Positions 51,535 to 58,261 of a stretch of 59,404 nucleotides of DNA are shown in pieces; within the stretch, counting starts at the first letter, position 1; every line of letters begins with the position of its first letter. The stretch comes from an uncultured Prevotellaceae bacterium (GTDB lineage: Bacteria; Bacteroidota; Bacteroidia; Bacteroidales; Bacteroidaceae): assembly GCA_902786565.1 (NCBI GenBank), contig CADACW010000015.1:1-59404 (forward strand). Reading direction: 5' to 3'. Below the pieces are notes generated by a model. It made no database searches. It had not been told where the DNA came from and was given only the letters and a program-made list of their open reading frames with translations. A program made the position numbers and the translations under genes.

Positions 51535-52086
51535 TTACTCATCTTCCTCCACCGGCACGATGAAGGGCGGCTGTTCGGGCATTATCAGCAGCGTGTCCTC
51601 GTTTTCGTGGAGCACGCGGAGCACATTGCTCTGGCGGCACATCTCCGTCAGGTTGCTCGAACTGGACATGGCCCGGTATTTGGCATCGGTCAGTTCCTTC
51701 TCCAAGCGGCTGATCTCGATGGTGTCCTGCTGGCACTGGTAGCGCACGCCCACGTAGATGCACATCAGCAGCACCACGAGCACGATGAGCCAGATGTGGT
51801 TGCGGACCATTGAGAACAGGTAGTCGCCGCCCACAATCTGCCGCAGCGTCTGCGTGCCGGCAGGCGCGCTGTCGTCTTCGCTGGCCTGCTCTTTCAGCTG
51901 CTGCAGCGTAGAGGTCTCCTTTGACTTCTCTTCTGCGGTATCATCGACATTCCCGTAGTCCTCATCGGTCTTCTTGCCACCCTCGTCGGTCTTCTCCGCC
52001 TTGGCAGCCCTCTTCCCGGCTTTTTTTTCGGTTCCATCGACAACACCGTCCGCCATGTTTTCAATAATCAGTTCCGGCTCTTTCAT
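51535..52086 (-). CDS. FtsL-like divisome membrane protein
   Basis: 183 residues. An acidic and lysine-rich cytoplasmic part of about 95 residues (GTEKKAGKRAAKAEKTDEGG) is followed by one membrane helix (HIWLIVLVVLLMCIYVGVRY) and a short periplasmic coiled coil (EISRLEKELTDAKYRAMSSS) with a hydrophobic end. Position between rsmH and ftsI, size and topology fit FtsL; sequence similarity in this family is always weak. The cytoplasmic tail is longer than in E. coli FtsL (about 35 residues). The start is preceded by an unusual 13-bp tandem repeat. Confidence 0.75.
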   Translation of the reverse strand: MKEPELIIENMADGVVDGTEKKAGKRAAKAEKTDEGGKKTDEDYGNVDDTAEEKSKETSTLQQLKEQASEDDSAPAGTQTLRQIVGGDYLFSMVRNHIWLIVLVVLLMCIYVGVRYQCQQDTIEISRLEKELTDAKYRAMSSSSNLTEMCRQSNVLRVLHENEDTLLIMPEQPPFIVPVEEDE

Positions 52087-52091
52087 CAGTA

Positions 52092-52195
52092 CTTCACTTA
52101 TATTTCACCTAAATTTTCACCTGTATTTCACTTAATTTTTCACTTAATTTTTCACTTAATTTTCACTTAACTTTTTACTAAACTTTTCAAGAACT
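52092..52195 (-). repeat. TTTCACTTAATTT tandem repeat before ftsL
   Basis: TTTCACTTA or close variants (TTTCACCTA, TTTCACCTG, TTTTACTAA) recur about eight times with 10-13 bp spacing. On the coding strand this is AAGTGAAAAATTAAGTGAAA, just before the ftsL ATG at 52086. The rest of the rsmH-ftsL gap (52196-52313) is G-rich on the plus strand, with AGGCTTTTTGGGGG-like direct repeats. Confidence 0.85.
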
Positions 52196-52313
52196 TCCGT
52201 TCAATCCGCCTTTTTTCCGCAGTAAATTTCACCGTTTTTTCACTTTTCCCACTCCCTTCCCCTTTTTTGGGGCGTAGGGGAGGCTTTTTGGGGGGTGTGC
52301 AGGGGGAGGCTTT

Positions 52314-53279
52314 TTAGGGGGAGACTTTCTCAGCCACCCTCAACTTCGCACTCCTGCTCCGTGGATTTGCCGCCAGCTCCTCGGCGGTCGGTGTCACCAC
52401 CTTATTATATATAGGGCGGAGCGGAGCCGCCACCCTTCCGAAGAAGTCCTGTTCGGCACGGCCCTCCACGTTGCCGCTGCGCATCATGTTCTTGACCAAG
52501 CGGTCCTCCAGCGAGTGGTAAGTGATGACCACCAGCCTGCCGCCGGGGCGGAGCAGCGCCGTGGCGCCTGCCAGCAACTCCTTCAGTGCCTCCATCTCGT
52601 GGTTCACCTCTATGCGGAGGGCCTGGAACAGGCGCGTCACCTCTTTCTTCGACTGCGGGTTGAACACCGCCGGCCGTACTTCGCTCGGGGTCCACTCACC
52701 CTCGACATTCAGGTCGATGCCCAGCACGTGGAGCAGTTGGCCCGTGGTCTCGATGGGCGCCTGCTGTCGCGCTTTCGCTATCGTGGCGGCTATGCGCCGG
52801 GCGTTCTTCAGTTCACCGTAAAGATAGAACACGTCGCTCAGTTGCTGCTCGTCGTAGGTGTTCACCACTTCGGCGGCCGTCATGCCGCCCCGGCGGTTCA
52901 TCCGCATGTCGAGCGGGGCGTCGAAACGGAACGAGAAGCCGCGGCTCTCGTCGTCGAAGTGGTGCGACGACACCCCCAGGTCGGCCATCACGCCGTCCAG
53001 CTGCTCCACGCCATGGTAGCGCATCCAGTTCTTCAGGTATCGGAAATTGCTTCTTATGAAGGTGAACCGCTCGTCGTCGACGATGTTCTTCTCAGCGTCG
53101 GCGTCCTGGTCGAAGGCGTAGAGGTGGCCCCCCTTGCCCAGCCGCTGAAGGATTTCGCGGCTGTGACCGCCGCCGCCGAATGTTGCGTCGATATAGATGC
53201 CATCGGGCTGGATGCCCAGCCCGTCGATGCTCTCTTGTCGAAGCACGGGAATATGATATGCCGCTGCCGTCGTTATCAT
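52314..53279 (-). CDS. rsmH: 16S rRNA (cytosine1402-N4)-methyltransferase
   Basis: 321 residues. YHIPVLRQESIDGLGIQPDG at the start, the SAM loop DATFGGGGHSREILQRL, ADLGVSSHHFDDESRGFSFR and the C-terminal LVVITYHSLEDRLVKNMMRS. It methylates C1402 of 16S rRNA in the ribosomal P site. It lies 19 bp after mraZ. The 227-bp gap to ftsL is filled by repeats. Confidence 0.96.
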   Translation of the reverse strand: MITTAAAYHIPVLRQESIDGLGIQPDGIYIDATFGGGGHSREILQRLGKGGHLYAFDQDADAEKNIVDDERFTFIRSNFRYLKNWMRYHGVEQLDGVMADLGVSSHHFDDESRGFSFRFDAPLDMRMNRRGGMTAAEVVNTYDEQQLSDVFYLYGELKNARRIAATIAKARQQAPIETTGQLLHVLGIDLNVEGEWTPSEVRPAVFNPQSKKEVTRLFQALRIEVNHEMEALKELLAGATALLRPGGRLVVITYHSLEDRLVKNMMRSGNVEGRAEQDFFGRVAAPLRPIYNKVVTPTAEELAANPRSRSAKLRVAEKVSP

Positions 53280-53298
53280 AGTCGTTGCTGACCTCGTG

Positions 53299-53748
53299 TT
53301 AGCTGCGCGGCGCCATCATTGCTTTCAGTTTTGTCGCAAACTCTGCATCGGGGAAGAAGGTGGCCTCGTACTCGGCGTCTGACCATATCTCTATGGTGTT
53401 GTTCACGCCGATGATGTGCACCGACTGGTCGATGCCTGCCGCCTGGAGCAGGCGGCGCGGGATGAGAAAGCGGCCATTGCCGTCGAGCGTCAGCTCTTCG
53501 GCTGCGGAGACAAACTGCCTGAACACCATCTGGCTCTCGTCGTCAAACTCGTTCACACGCGACAGCAGCGTGTCAATGCGGTCGTTCCACACACTCCAAG
53601 GGTAGAGAATCAGGCACTTCTTGTAGACATCGCGGCGCAGTACCAGGCGCTCCTCGCCCTCCGCCTGCAGCACCTTGCGGAAGGTGGCTGGCAGAAAGAC
53701 GCGGCCCTTGGCGTCTGCCTTTGCTTCTATGTTGCCTAAAAATCTCAT
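53299..53748 (-). CDS. mraZ: MraZ, AbrB-like regulator of the dcw operon
   Basis: 149 residues. Start 53748 (MRFLGNIEAKADAKGRVFLP) puts the first SpoVT/AbrB half at the N-terminus, with the DAKGRVFLP signature; the second half is LTLDGNGRFLIPRRLLQAAG. A start 17 codons upstream lies upstream of the promoter and was rejected. MraZ binds direct repeats before its own operon and represses it. Three such repeats are visible just upstream (see 53774-53798). Confidence 0.95.
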   Translation of the reverse strand: MRFLGNIEAKADAKGRVFLPATFRKVLQAEGEERLVLRRDVYKKCLILYPWSVWNDRIDTLLSRVNEFDDESQMVFRQFVSAAEELTLDGNGRFLIPRRLLQAAGIDQSVHIIGVNNTIEIWSDAEYEATFFPDAEFATKLKAMMAPRS

Positions 53749-53756
53749 ATCCGATG

Positions 53757-53798
53757 CAAAGATAGTAATTTTCCCCCACAATCCTCCACAATTCTCCA
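53757..53798 (-). promoter_or_regulatory. mraZ promoter with three MraZ-box-like repeats
   Basis: On the minus strand TATCTTTG (complement of 53757-53764) is the -7 element. Upstream, GTGGAGAATT GTGGAGGATT GTGGG gives TGGAG, TGGAG and TGGGG (complements of 53794-53798, 53784-53788 and 53774-53778) at an exact 10-bp period, that is, 5-bp boxes with 5-bp spacers. This is the layout of E. coli MraZ boxes (TGGGN). No -33 TTTG is found at the normal spacing, so the boxes occupy that region. Confidence 0.65.
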
Positions 53799-54120
53799 CT
53801 TTTTTTCATAAAACCCCCATTTTTTTTGTTTTTCCTCCCCCAAACCCCCATCCGTTTACACAATTCTTTCGTTTTGTGCAATCCATTTTCCTGCTCTCTC
53901 CCGCTCCCGCCCCTACATATTTCTCCAGCCCCGTGCCGTTGGACGGAATGTCAAAGAATGAACTGAACGAAAAAGGAACAAGCCGAAAGAAACAAACAGA
54001 CCAAGCCATTCTTCTTTCAAGCAGACCAGGCCAATCTATTTAAAAGTAGGGTGCAGCTGTGCCCCTGCCGTTTGGATTGTTGTGTTTTTTCTTATTTTTA
54101 AAAACAGCCAAAATACCCCC
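53799..54120. other. Intergenic region without recognisable genes
   Basis: Between the mraZ control region and the palindrome cluster there are pyrimidine-rich stretches (TTTTTTTTGTTTTTCCTCCC) and no convincing coding frame, RNA or promoter. Confidence 0.5.
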
Positions 54121-54192
54121 CTCAGAGATAAGTGCCACTTATCTCCGAGATAAAAGGCATTTATCTCCGAGATAAGTGGCACTTATCTCTGA
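54121..54192. repeat. Second GATAAGTGCCACTTATC palindrome cluster
   Basis: AGATAAGTGCCACTTATCT at 54126-54144, AGATAAAAGGCATTTATCT at 54148-54166 and AGATAAGTGGCACTTATCT at 54170-54188, each separated by CCG. The whole 72 bp is itself nearly palindromic. It lies 100 bp past the 3' end of the hybrid kinase gene. The same elements occur at 32607-32668. Confidence 0.9.
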
Positions 54193-54290
54193 GTCCGCTT
54201 TACCCTATCTATAGGGGCTGTAAAATTTTTTCAGATATTGCCTTGCTTGCCTCCTGCACTTCTTTAACTCGCTTCTTTCAGACACGCCAG

Positions 54291-55970
54291 TCAATTTCCG
54301 CGCAGCAGCTCGCTGGGCTGGATGCCGAACTCCTTCTTGAAGCAGGTGGCAAAATACTTCGGATCCTTGAACCCCACCTTGTAGGCCAGGTCCGACACAC
54401 GGAGGTCGGGCAGCGAGTCGGCCAGCCGCCATGCCTCCTTCAAGCGGATGTCGCGAATGAAGCTTGTGACATTCATGCCGGTCAGCGCCCGCAGCTTGTT
54501 GTAGAGTGTCGACGGCGAGGCACCCATCTCGGCGGCAAAGGCGTCGCGGTCGAAGTCGGCGTCGCTGAGGTGGGCCATCACGCAGGCCATGGCACGGTTC
54601 AGAAACTCCTCTTCGGCCGTAGGCGGCCGCTCCGGCTCCTCGCTCTGCGCCAGGCTCCCTTCGTAGTGTATGCGCTTGCGGTTCTCGATGATGTTGTTGA
54701 TGCGCAGCGTCAGTTCGCTCATGTGGAAGGGTTTCACCACATAGTCGTCGGCACCTATTATCATCGACTTCTTCCGGTCGTCCTCAGTGGCCTTCGCTGT
54801 GAGCATGATGATGGGCAGATGGCAAGTCTCAGGGTTGCTCTTCAAGGCTTTCGTCAGCTCGTTGCCGTCCATTTCGGGCATCATCACGTCGCTGATGATC
54901 AGGTCTGTCTTTTCCTGCTTTACGATGTTTAGGGCCTCTCGCCCGTTGGTGGCCGTCAGCACCCTGTATTTTTGACTGAGTATGGTTTCCATAAGCATCA
55001 GTAGCTCAATATTGTCCTCTACCAGCAAAATGCAGTAGGCGTCGGCGGGCAGTTCAACAGCGGGCTTGGGCTCATCTTCGGGCAGTGTCAGATAACTAAA
55101 GTCTTTTATGGTGGTGATGGGCTCTGTGAGGTCTATGGGATGCTGGTCGTCAATCTGCGACGGGGCAAACGCCTTCTTGGCTATGGGCAGCACCACGGTG
55201 AACTTGGTGCCCTTGCCCTCTTCGCTCTCGCAGCTGATTCTGCCGCCGTGCAGCAACACCAGGTCGCGGGTCAGCGCCAGGCCCAGGCCCGTGCCGCTCA
55301 CCTGCATGCGGCGGTAGTCGCCATCGTGGAAGCGGTGGAACAGGTGCTTCATCTTCTCAGCAGGCATGCCGATGCCGTCGTCGGTCACGCTGATGGTAAT
55401 CTGGTCGTAGTTGGTGTTGGTGTTCACCTGTAGGCTCACATGGCCGGGCGCCGATGTGTATTTGGCAGCATTCGACAGCAGGTTGTAGATGATTTTGTCC
55501 AGCTTGTCGGGGTCTATCCAGCCCATCATCGACATTGGCGTGCACTTCATGCTGAACTCCACGCCGCGCTTGTGCATCAGCGGCTCAATGCTCAGGGCTG
55601 TGCGGCGGATGTACTCCATCACATCGCCGTTCGACACCAGCAGTCGCAGCTCGCCCGACTGCGACTTGCTCGTCTCCAGAATCTGTTGCAGCAGGCGCGT
55701 CATGCGCTCTACGTTCAGTTCCATCAGCGTGTAGTCGGCGGCATGGTCGGGTGACTGCTCGCGCAGACGCTCCACCAGGGCGGCTATCACCGTGAGCGGT
55801 GTGAGCAGCTCGTGAGAGATGTTTGTGAACATATTCGTCATCTGCAGGCGGCTCTTCAGGCGCATGCTGCGCTGATAGAGAAAGCGCAATAGGGCCAGTA
55901 GCGCCACTAAAGCCACTACCGCTACCAATATTAATAAATAGATGTAGTTTGAGTTCAGAAATTCCGACAT
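54291..55970 (-). CDS. Short hybrid sensor kinase/receiver/AraC regulator (HTCS type)
   Basis: 559 residues with all domains of a hybrid two-component system except the large periplasmic sensor: one membrane helix (residues 9-30), the H-box NISHELLTPLTV (His 53), kinase boxes (NLLSNAAKYTSA; VTDDGIGMPAEKM; GTGLGLALTRDLV), a receiver (ILLVEDNIELLML, phosphoacceptor in LIISDVMMPEMDG, LTAKATEDD) and an AraC helix-turn-helix pair (FAAEMGASPSTLYNKLRALT; VSDLAYKVGFKDPKYFATCF). Normal Bacteroides HTCS are well over 1000 residues. A promoter just 26 bp upstream argues this short form is complete. It may sense through the membrane helix or a partner. Confidence 0.88.
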   Translation of the reverse strand: MSEFLNSNYIYLLILVAVVALVALLALLRFLYQRSMRLKSRLQMTNMFTNISHELLTPLTVIAALVERLREQSPDHAADYTLMELNVERMTRLLQQILETSKSQSGELRLLVSNGDVMEYIRRTALSIEPLMHKRGVEFSMKCTPMSMMGWIDPDKLDKIIYNLLSNAAKYTSAPGHVSLQVNTNTNYDQITISVTDDGIGMPAEKMKHLFHRFHDGDYRRMQVSGTGLGLALTRDLVLLHGGRISCESEEGKGTKFTVVLPIAKKAFAPSQIDDQHPIDLTEPITTIKDFSYLTLPEDEPKPAVELPADAYCILLVEDNIELLMLMETILSQKYRVLTATNGREALNIVKQEKTDLIISDVMMPEMDGNELTKALKSNPETCHLPIIMLTAKATEDDRKKSMIIGADDYVVKPFHMSELTLRINNIIENRKRIHYEGSLAQSEEPERPPTAEEEFLNRAMACVMAHLSDADFDRDAFAAEMGASPSTLYNKLRALTGMNVTSFIRDIRLKEAWRLADSLPDLRVSDLAYKVGFKDPKYFATCFKKEFGIQPSELLRGN

Positions 55971-55995
55971 TTGCTGGTGGTTTAAAATTCGCCAG

Positions 55996-56027
55996 CAAAG
56001 TTACGATAATTCTTTCAAATCAGCAAA
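55996..56027 (-). promoter_or_regulatory. Promoter of the short hybrid kinase gene
   Basis: Minus strand: TTTG (complement of 56024-56027), a 20-nt spacer and TAACTTTG (complement of 55996-56003). It is 26 bp before the start codon, so no larger N-terminal part of the gene exists upstream. Confidence 0.7.
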
Positions 56028-56073
56028 TAATGATAGGGAAATATACAGAAAATAGTTTAAAATCCGTGATTTT

Positions 56074-56109
56074 AGGTTTAAATTAAGCCAAATCACGATT
56101 TTTAAACCT
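56074..56109. promoter_or_regulatory. Inverted repeat between the kinase and candidate sRNA promoters
   Basis: AGGTTTAAA (56074-56082) pairs with TTTAAACCT (56101-56109), and AATCACGAT within the interval partly repeats the CCGTGATTTT to its left in reverse. It could be an operator for one of the flanking promoters. Confidence 0.4.
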
Positions 56110-56149
56110 CAATTGTCGTTTATTCAACCCCTGTTTACTATAAATAACT

Positions 56150-56242
56150 TACCTTTGCAGCGTTGAATAAGATTTTAATGGTTAAGGTTTATGGTTGATT
56201 AATTAAGTGTGAAAAGCTGCGCTGTGAAGCGCGGCTTTTTAT
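56150..56242 (+). ncRNA. Candidate small RNA: promoter-like element plus terminator
   Basis: TACCTTTG at 56150-56157 is a good -7 element, though no clear -33 TTTG lies at the right spacing. About 85 bp later an intrinsic terminator is present: AGCTGCGC (56213-56220), a TGTGAA loop, GCGCGGCT (56227-56234), then TTTTATT. A transcript of about 80 nt would contain ATGGTTAAGGTTTATGGTTGA, a six-codon frame (MVKVYG). No ordinary gene fits between. Confidence 0.45.
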
Positions 56243-56258
56243 TATGCCCCCTAAAAAC

Positions 56259-56289
56259 TTGCATATTTCGGCAGAATTTCGTAATTTTG
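56259..56289 (+). promoter_or_regulatory. Promoter of the LytTR response regulator
   Basis: TTG at 56259-56261, a 20-nt spacer and TAATTTTG at 56282-56289. The transcript would begin near 56296, so the leader of about 230 nt consists mainly of the repeat array at 56321-56526. Confidence 0.65.
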
Positions 56290-56320
56290 CACCCCATAAA
56301 CAATTAACCCCTCCAAATCA

Positions 56321-56526
56321 GTTCTTCTGTTATAAAAATGTTCTTCTGTTAATAATATATTCTTCTGTTATTCTGTCTTTTAAAATAGTTCTTCTGTTAT
56401 TCTGTCTTAAAATAGTTATTCTGTCTTTTAAAATAGTTCTTCTGTTATTCTGTCTTTTAAAATAGTTCTTCTGTTATTCTGTCTTAAAATAAATATTCTG
56501 TCTTTAAAATAAAGTTATTCTGTCTA
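56321..56526 (-). repeat. Inverted-orientation GAAGACA-family repeats in the LytTR 5' leader
   Basis: GTTCTTCTGTTATTCTGTCTTTTAAAATA-type units recur: full copies at 56360-56387, 56388-56414 and 56436-56464 and near 56465, with shortened copies at 56321, 56340, 56415 and before the start codon. TTCTTCTGTTATTCTGTCTT is the reverse complement of the core found at 4874-4980 (19 of 20 bases) and 57271-57580 (18 of 20). Unit length varies (about 19-29 bp), unlike the strict periods of the other two arrays. Confidence 0.88.
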
Positions 56527-56529
56527 AAA

Positions 56530-57264
56530 ATGATTAGAGTATTAGCCATCGACGATGAACCACTGGCCCTGCGCCAGCTCACCACCTATATCCAGAAAGT
56601 GCCATTCCTCGAACTGGCCGGACAGTGCCAGAGCGCCCTCCAGGCACGCGACATACTGGAGAGCGAAGTCATAGACGCCATCTTCTGCGACATACATATG
56701 CCCGACCTGAGCGGCATGGACTTTGTGCGCCAGCTGCCAGCGCCGCCGCTCATCGTCTTCACCACCGCCTATTCAGAGTATGCCATCGAGGGCTACAAGG
56801 TCAACGCCGTAGACTATCTGCTCAAACCCTTTGGCATGAACGATTTCCTCCGAGCCGCCCTGAAGGTGCAGGAGCAGTACAATCTGCGACATCCAGCCGG
56901 CAGCAAGGAGCAGAGCAGCCCCGTGCAGGCCGACGGCACCATCTTCGTGAAGACCGACTACCGCGTGGTGCGACTCTCCATCAGCGACATTCGCTACATC
57001 GAGGGCATGAGCGAATACTTGAAGATTCACCTCGACGGGGGACAGAAGCCTGTCATCACGCTCCTCTCCATGAAGAAGATGGAGGACTATCTGCCCGCTG
57101 CACAGTTCATGCGCATCCACCGCTCATACATCGTCAACCTGCAAAAGATTCAGGAGGTGAACAAGAACCGCATCATCATGGATGCCGACACCTACCTACC
57201 CATCGGCGACCTCTACAAGGACCAGTTCAACGAATACCTCTCCCGCAACTTCTTAGGTAAGTGA
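56530..57264 (+). CDS. LytTR-family response regulator
   Basis: 244 residues: a receiver domain (VLAIDDEPLALRQL; phosphoacceptor Asp 54 in FCDIHMPDLSG; FTTAYSEYAIEGY; VDYLLKPF with the lysine) and a C-terminal LytTR DNA-binding domain (FVKTDYRVVRLSISDIRYIE, EYLKIHL, MRIHRSYIVNLQKI). The usual partner, a LytS-type membrane kinase, is not adjacent on either side, so this is an orphan within the window. The gene is bracketed by complementary repeat arrays, one in its leader and one starting 7 bp after its stop, which could influence its mRNA. Confidence 0.9.
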   Translation: MIRVLAIDDEPLALRQLTTYIQKVPFLELAGQCQSALQARDILESEVIDAIFCDIHMPDLSGMDFVRQLPAPPLIVFTTAYSEYAIEGYKVNAVDYLLKPFGMNDFLRAALKVQEQYNLRHPAGSKEQSSPVQADGTIFVKTDYRVVRLSISDIRYIEGMSEYLKIHLDGGQKPVITLLSMKKMEDYLPAAQFMRIHRSYIVNLQKIQEVNKNRIIMDADTYLPIGDLYKDQFNEYLSRNFLGK

Positions 57265-57270
57265 GCGACA

Positions 57271-57580
57271 GACGAACAGGATCTGGAAGACATAATAACA
57301 GACGAACAGAATCTGGAAGACATAATAACAGACGAACAGGATTTGGAAGACATAATAACAGACGAACAGGATTTGGAAGACATAATAACATACGAACATA
57401 TTCTGGAAGACATAATAACACAAGAACAGAATTCGTAAGACATAATAACACACGAACAGGATTTGGAAGACATAATAACAGACGAACAGGATTTGGAAGA
57501 CATAATAACATACGAACAGAATTTGTAAGACATAATAACATACGAACAGAATTTGTAAGACATAATAACATACGAACATG
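57271..57580 (+). repeat. Ten 30-bp units, ACGAACAGGATTTGGAAGACATAATAACA family
   Basis: Ten full units at an exact 30-bp period (57271-57570), plus a partial eleventh. AAGACATAATAACA (14 bp) is invariant in all full units and GAACA in all eleven; the segment between varies (AGGATTTGG, AGAATCTGG, TATTCTGG, AGAATTTGT). The array follows the LytTR stop codon and shares its core with the arrays at 4874 and, inverted, 56321. A period divisible by three leaves long open frames in both directions, which are not counted as genes. Confidence 0.92.
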
Positions 57581-57608
57581 TTTTCACCACTTCCCCTCGC
57601 CCCTTTAA

Positions 57609-57629
57609 GGGGAGGGGTTGGGGGAGGGG
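57609..57629 (+). other. Potential G-quadruplex sequence
   Basis: Four G-runs of four or five (GGGGAGGGGTTGGGGGAGGG and one more G) with loops of 1-2 bases follow the repeat array. The preceding CCCCTTTAAGGGG also makes a small hairpin. It could stop transcription of the regulator mRNA. The rest of the gap to 57790 shows nothing recognisable. Confidence 0.6.
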
Positions 57630-57790
57630 TGCACAGTCTGGAAAATAATGGAAATTACGGAAATTAGTTTCCAATTCATCCCAGAACTGTAATGGGGGCA
57701 GGAAACGAATTACCGTAATTATCATAATTTAATTCTGTAGCGTGCTTGGCTTTATTGGAAAATTAGAATAATGGTCCCCTTTGGGGCTAT

Positions 57791-58261
57791 CTACAGCCTT
57801 ATAATTCTCTTTGAAGCAATCCTTGCCAGTCTCTTTCTGAAGCGGATGACCTCTAACGGCTCATTTTTTGCAGTTATGGTGTTGCCGTCTAATTGAAAGA
57901 CAATCTCAGCATGGGATGGAAGGCTTTTGCTGCTGCAGCTATTCACGGCAATGGCCGTCTTCTTTGTCGTTGGTATTTCAATAGACCTTATTTCTCCAAC
58001 ATTCAGCAAGGCGTAGCCATATTTATAGTCTGAAGCTACTCTTGGCGATAGTTTCGCCACATCGTGGTTGAAACTATCAATTGAGGAACGAAGCACTGAT
58101 ATTGATTTTTCAGCAACTCCGCTTTTTAGGACTTGAAGTTTGAACGCAGTTGGTGAAAGCACTCCTTCACTGATTAAAGGATTGTCGTCTTCAGTAAAGA
58201 ATGAAGGATAGAAAAGCACTCGAGCTACGTCCTCTTCATTCGGGATAGAGAGGCTCTTCAT
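57791..58261 (-). CDS. Unrecognised protein, second gene of a two-gene module
   Basis: 156 residues, soluble, no signal peptide. Recognisable blocks are GVLSPTAFKLQVLKSGVAEK, SISVLRSSIDSFNHDVAKLS, GYALLNVGEIRSIEIPTT and SHAEIVFQLDG, ending with a basic helix (RFRKRLARIASKRIIRL). Block order (start with S-x-TAF, then G-x-ALLNVGEIRS, then a HAE/I element) resembles uncharacterised bacterial proteins I have seen paired with a GW(D/E)G-type protein, but no function is known to me. It overlaps the upstream gene by 4 bp (ATGA), which suggests coupled translation. AT-richer than the surrounding genes. Confidence 0.65.
   Translation of the reverse strand: MKSLSIPNEEDVARVLFYPSFFTEDDNPLISEGVLSPTAFKLQVLKSGVAEKSISVLRSSIDSFNHDVAKLSPRVASDYKYGYALLNVGEIRSIEIPTTKKTAIAVNSCSSKSLPSHAEIVFQLDGNTITAKNEPLEVIRFRKRLARIASKRIIRL

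Noticed and set aside
57271-57580. CRISPR array
   Set aside because: The invariant part is 14 bp and the variable part is about 16 bp and nearly the same in each unit. There are no distinct spacers and no cas genes in the window.
57261-57608. Arginine-rich repeat protein from a GTG overlapping the LytTR stop
   Set aside because: The period of 30 bp keeps frames open on both strands by arithmetic. The product (RHNNRRTGFG repeats) has no sign of selection, and related arrays at 4874 and 56321 are not in frame-keeping periods.
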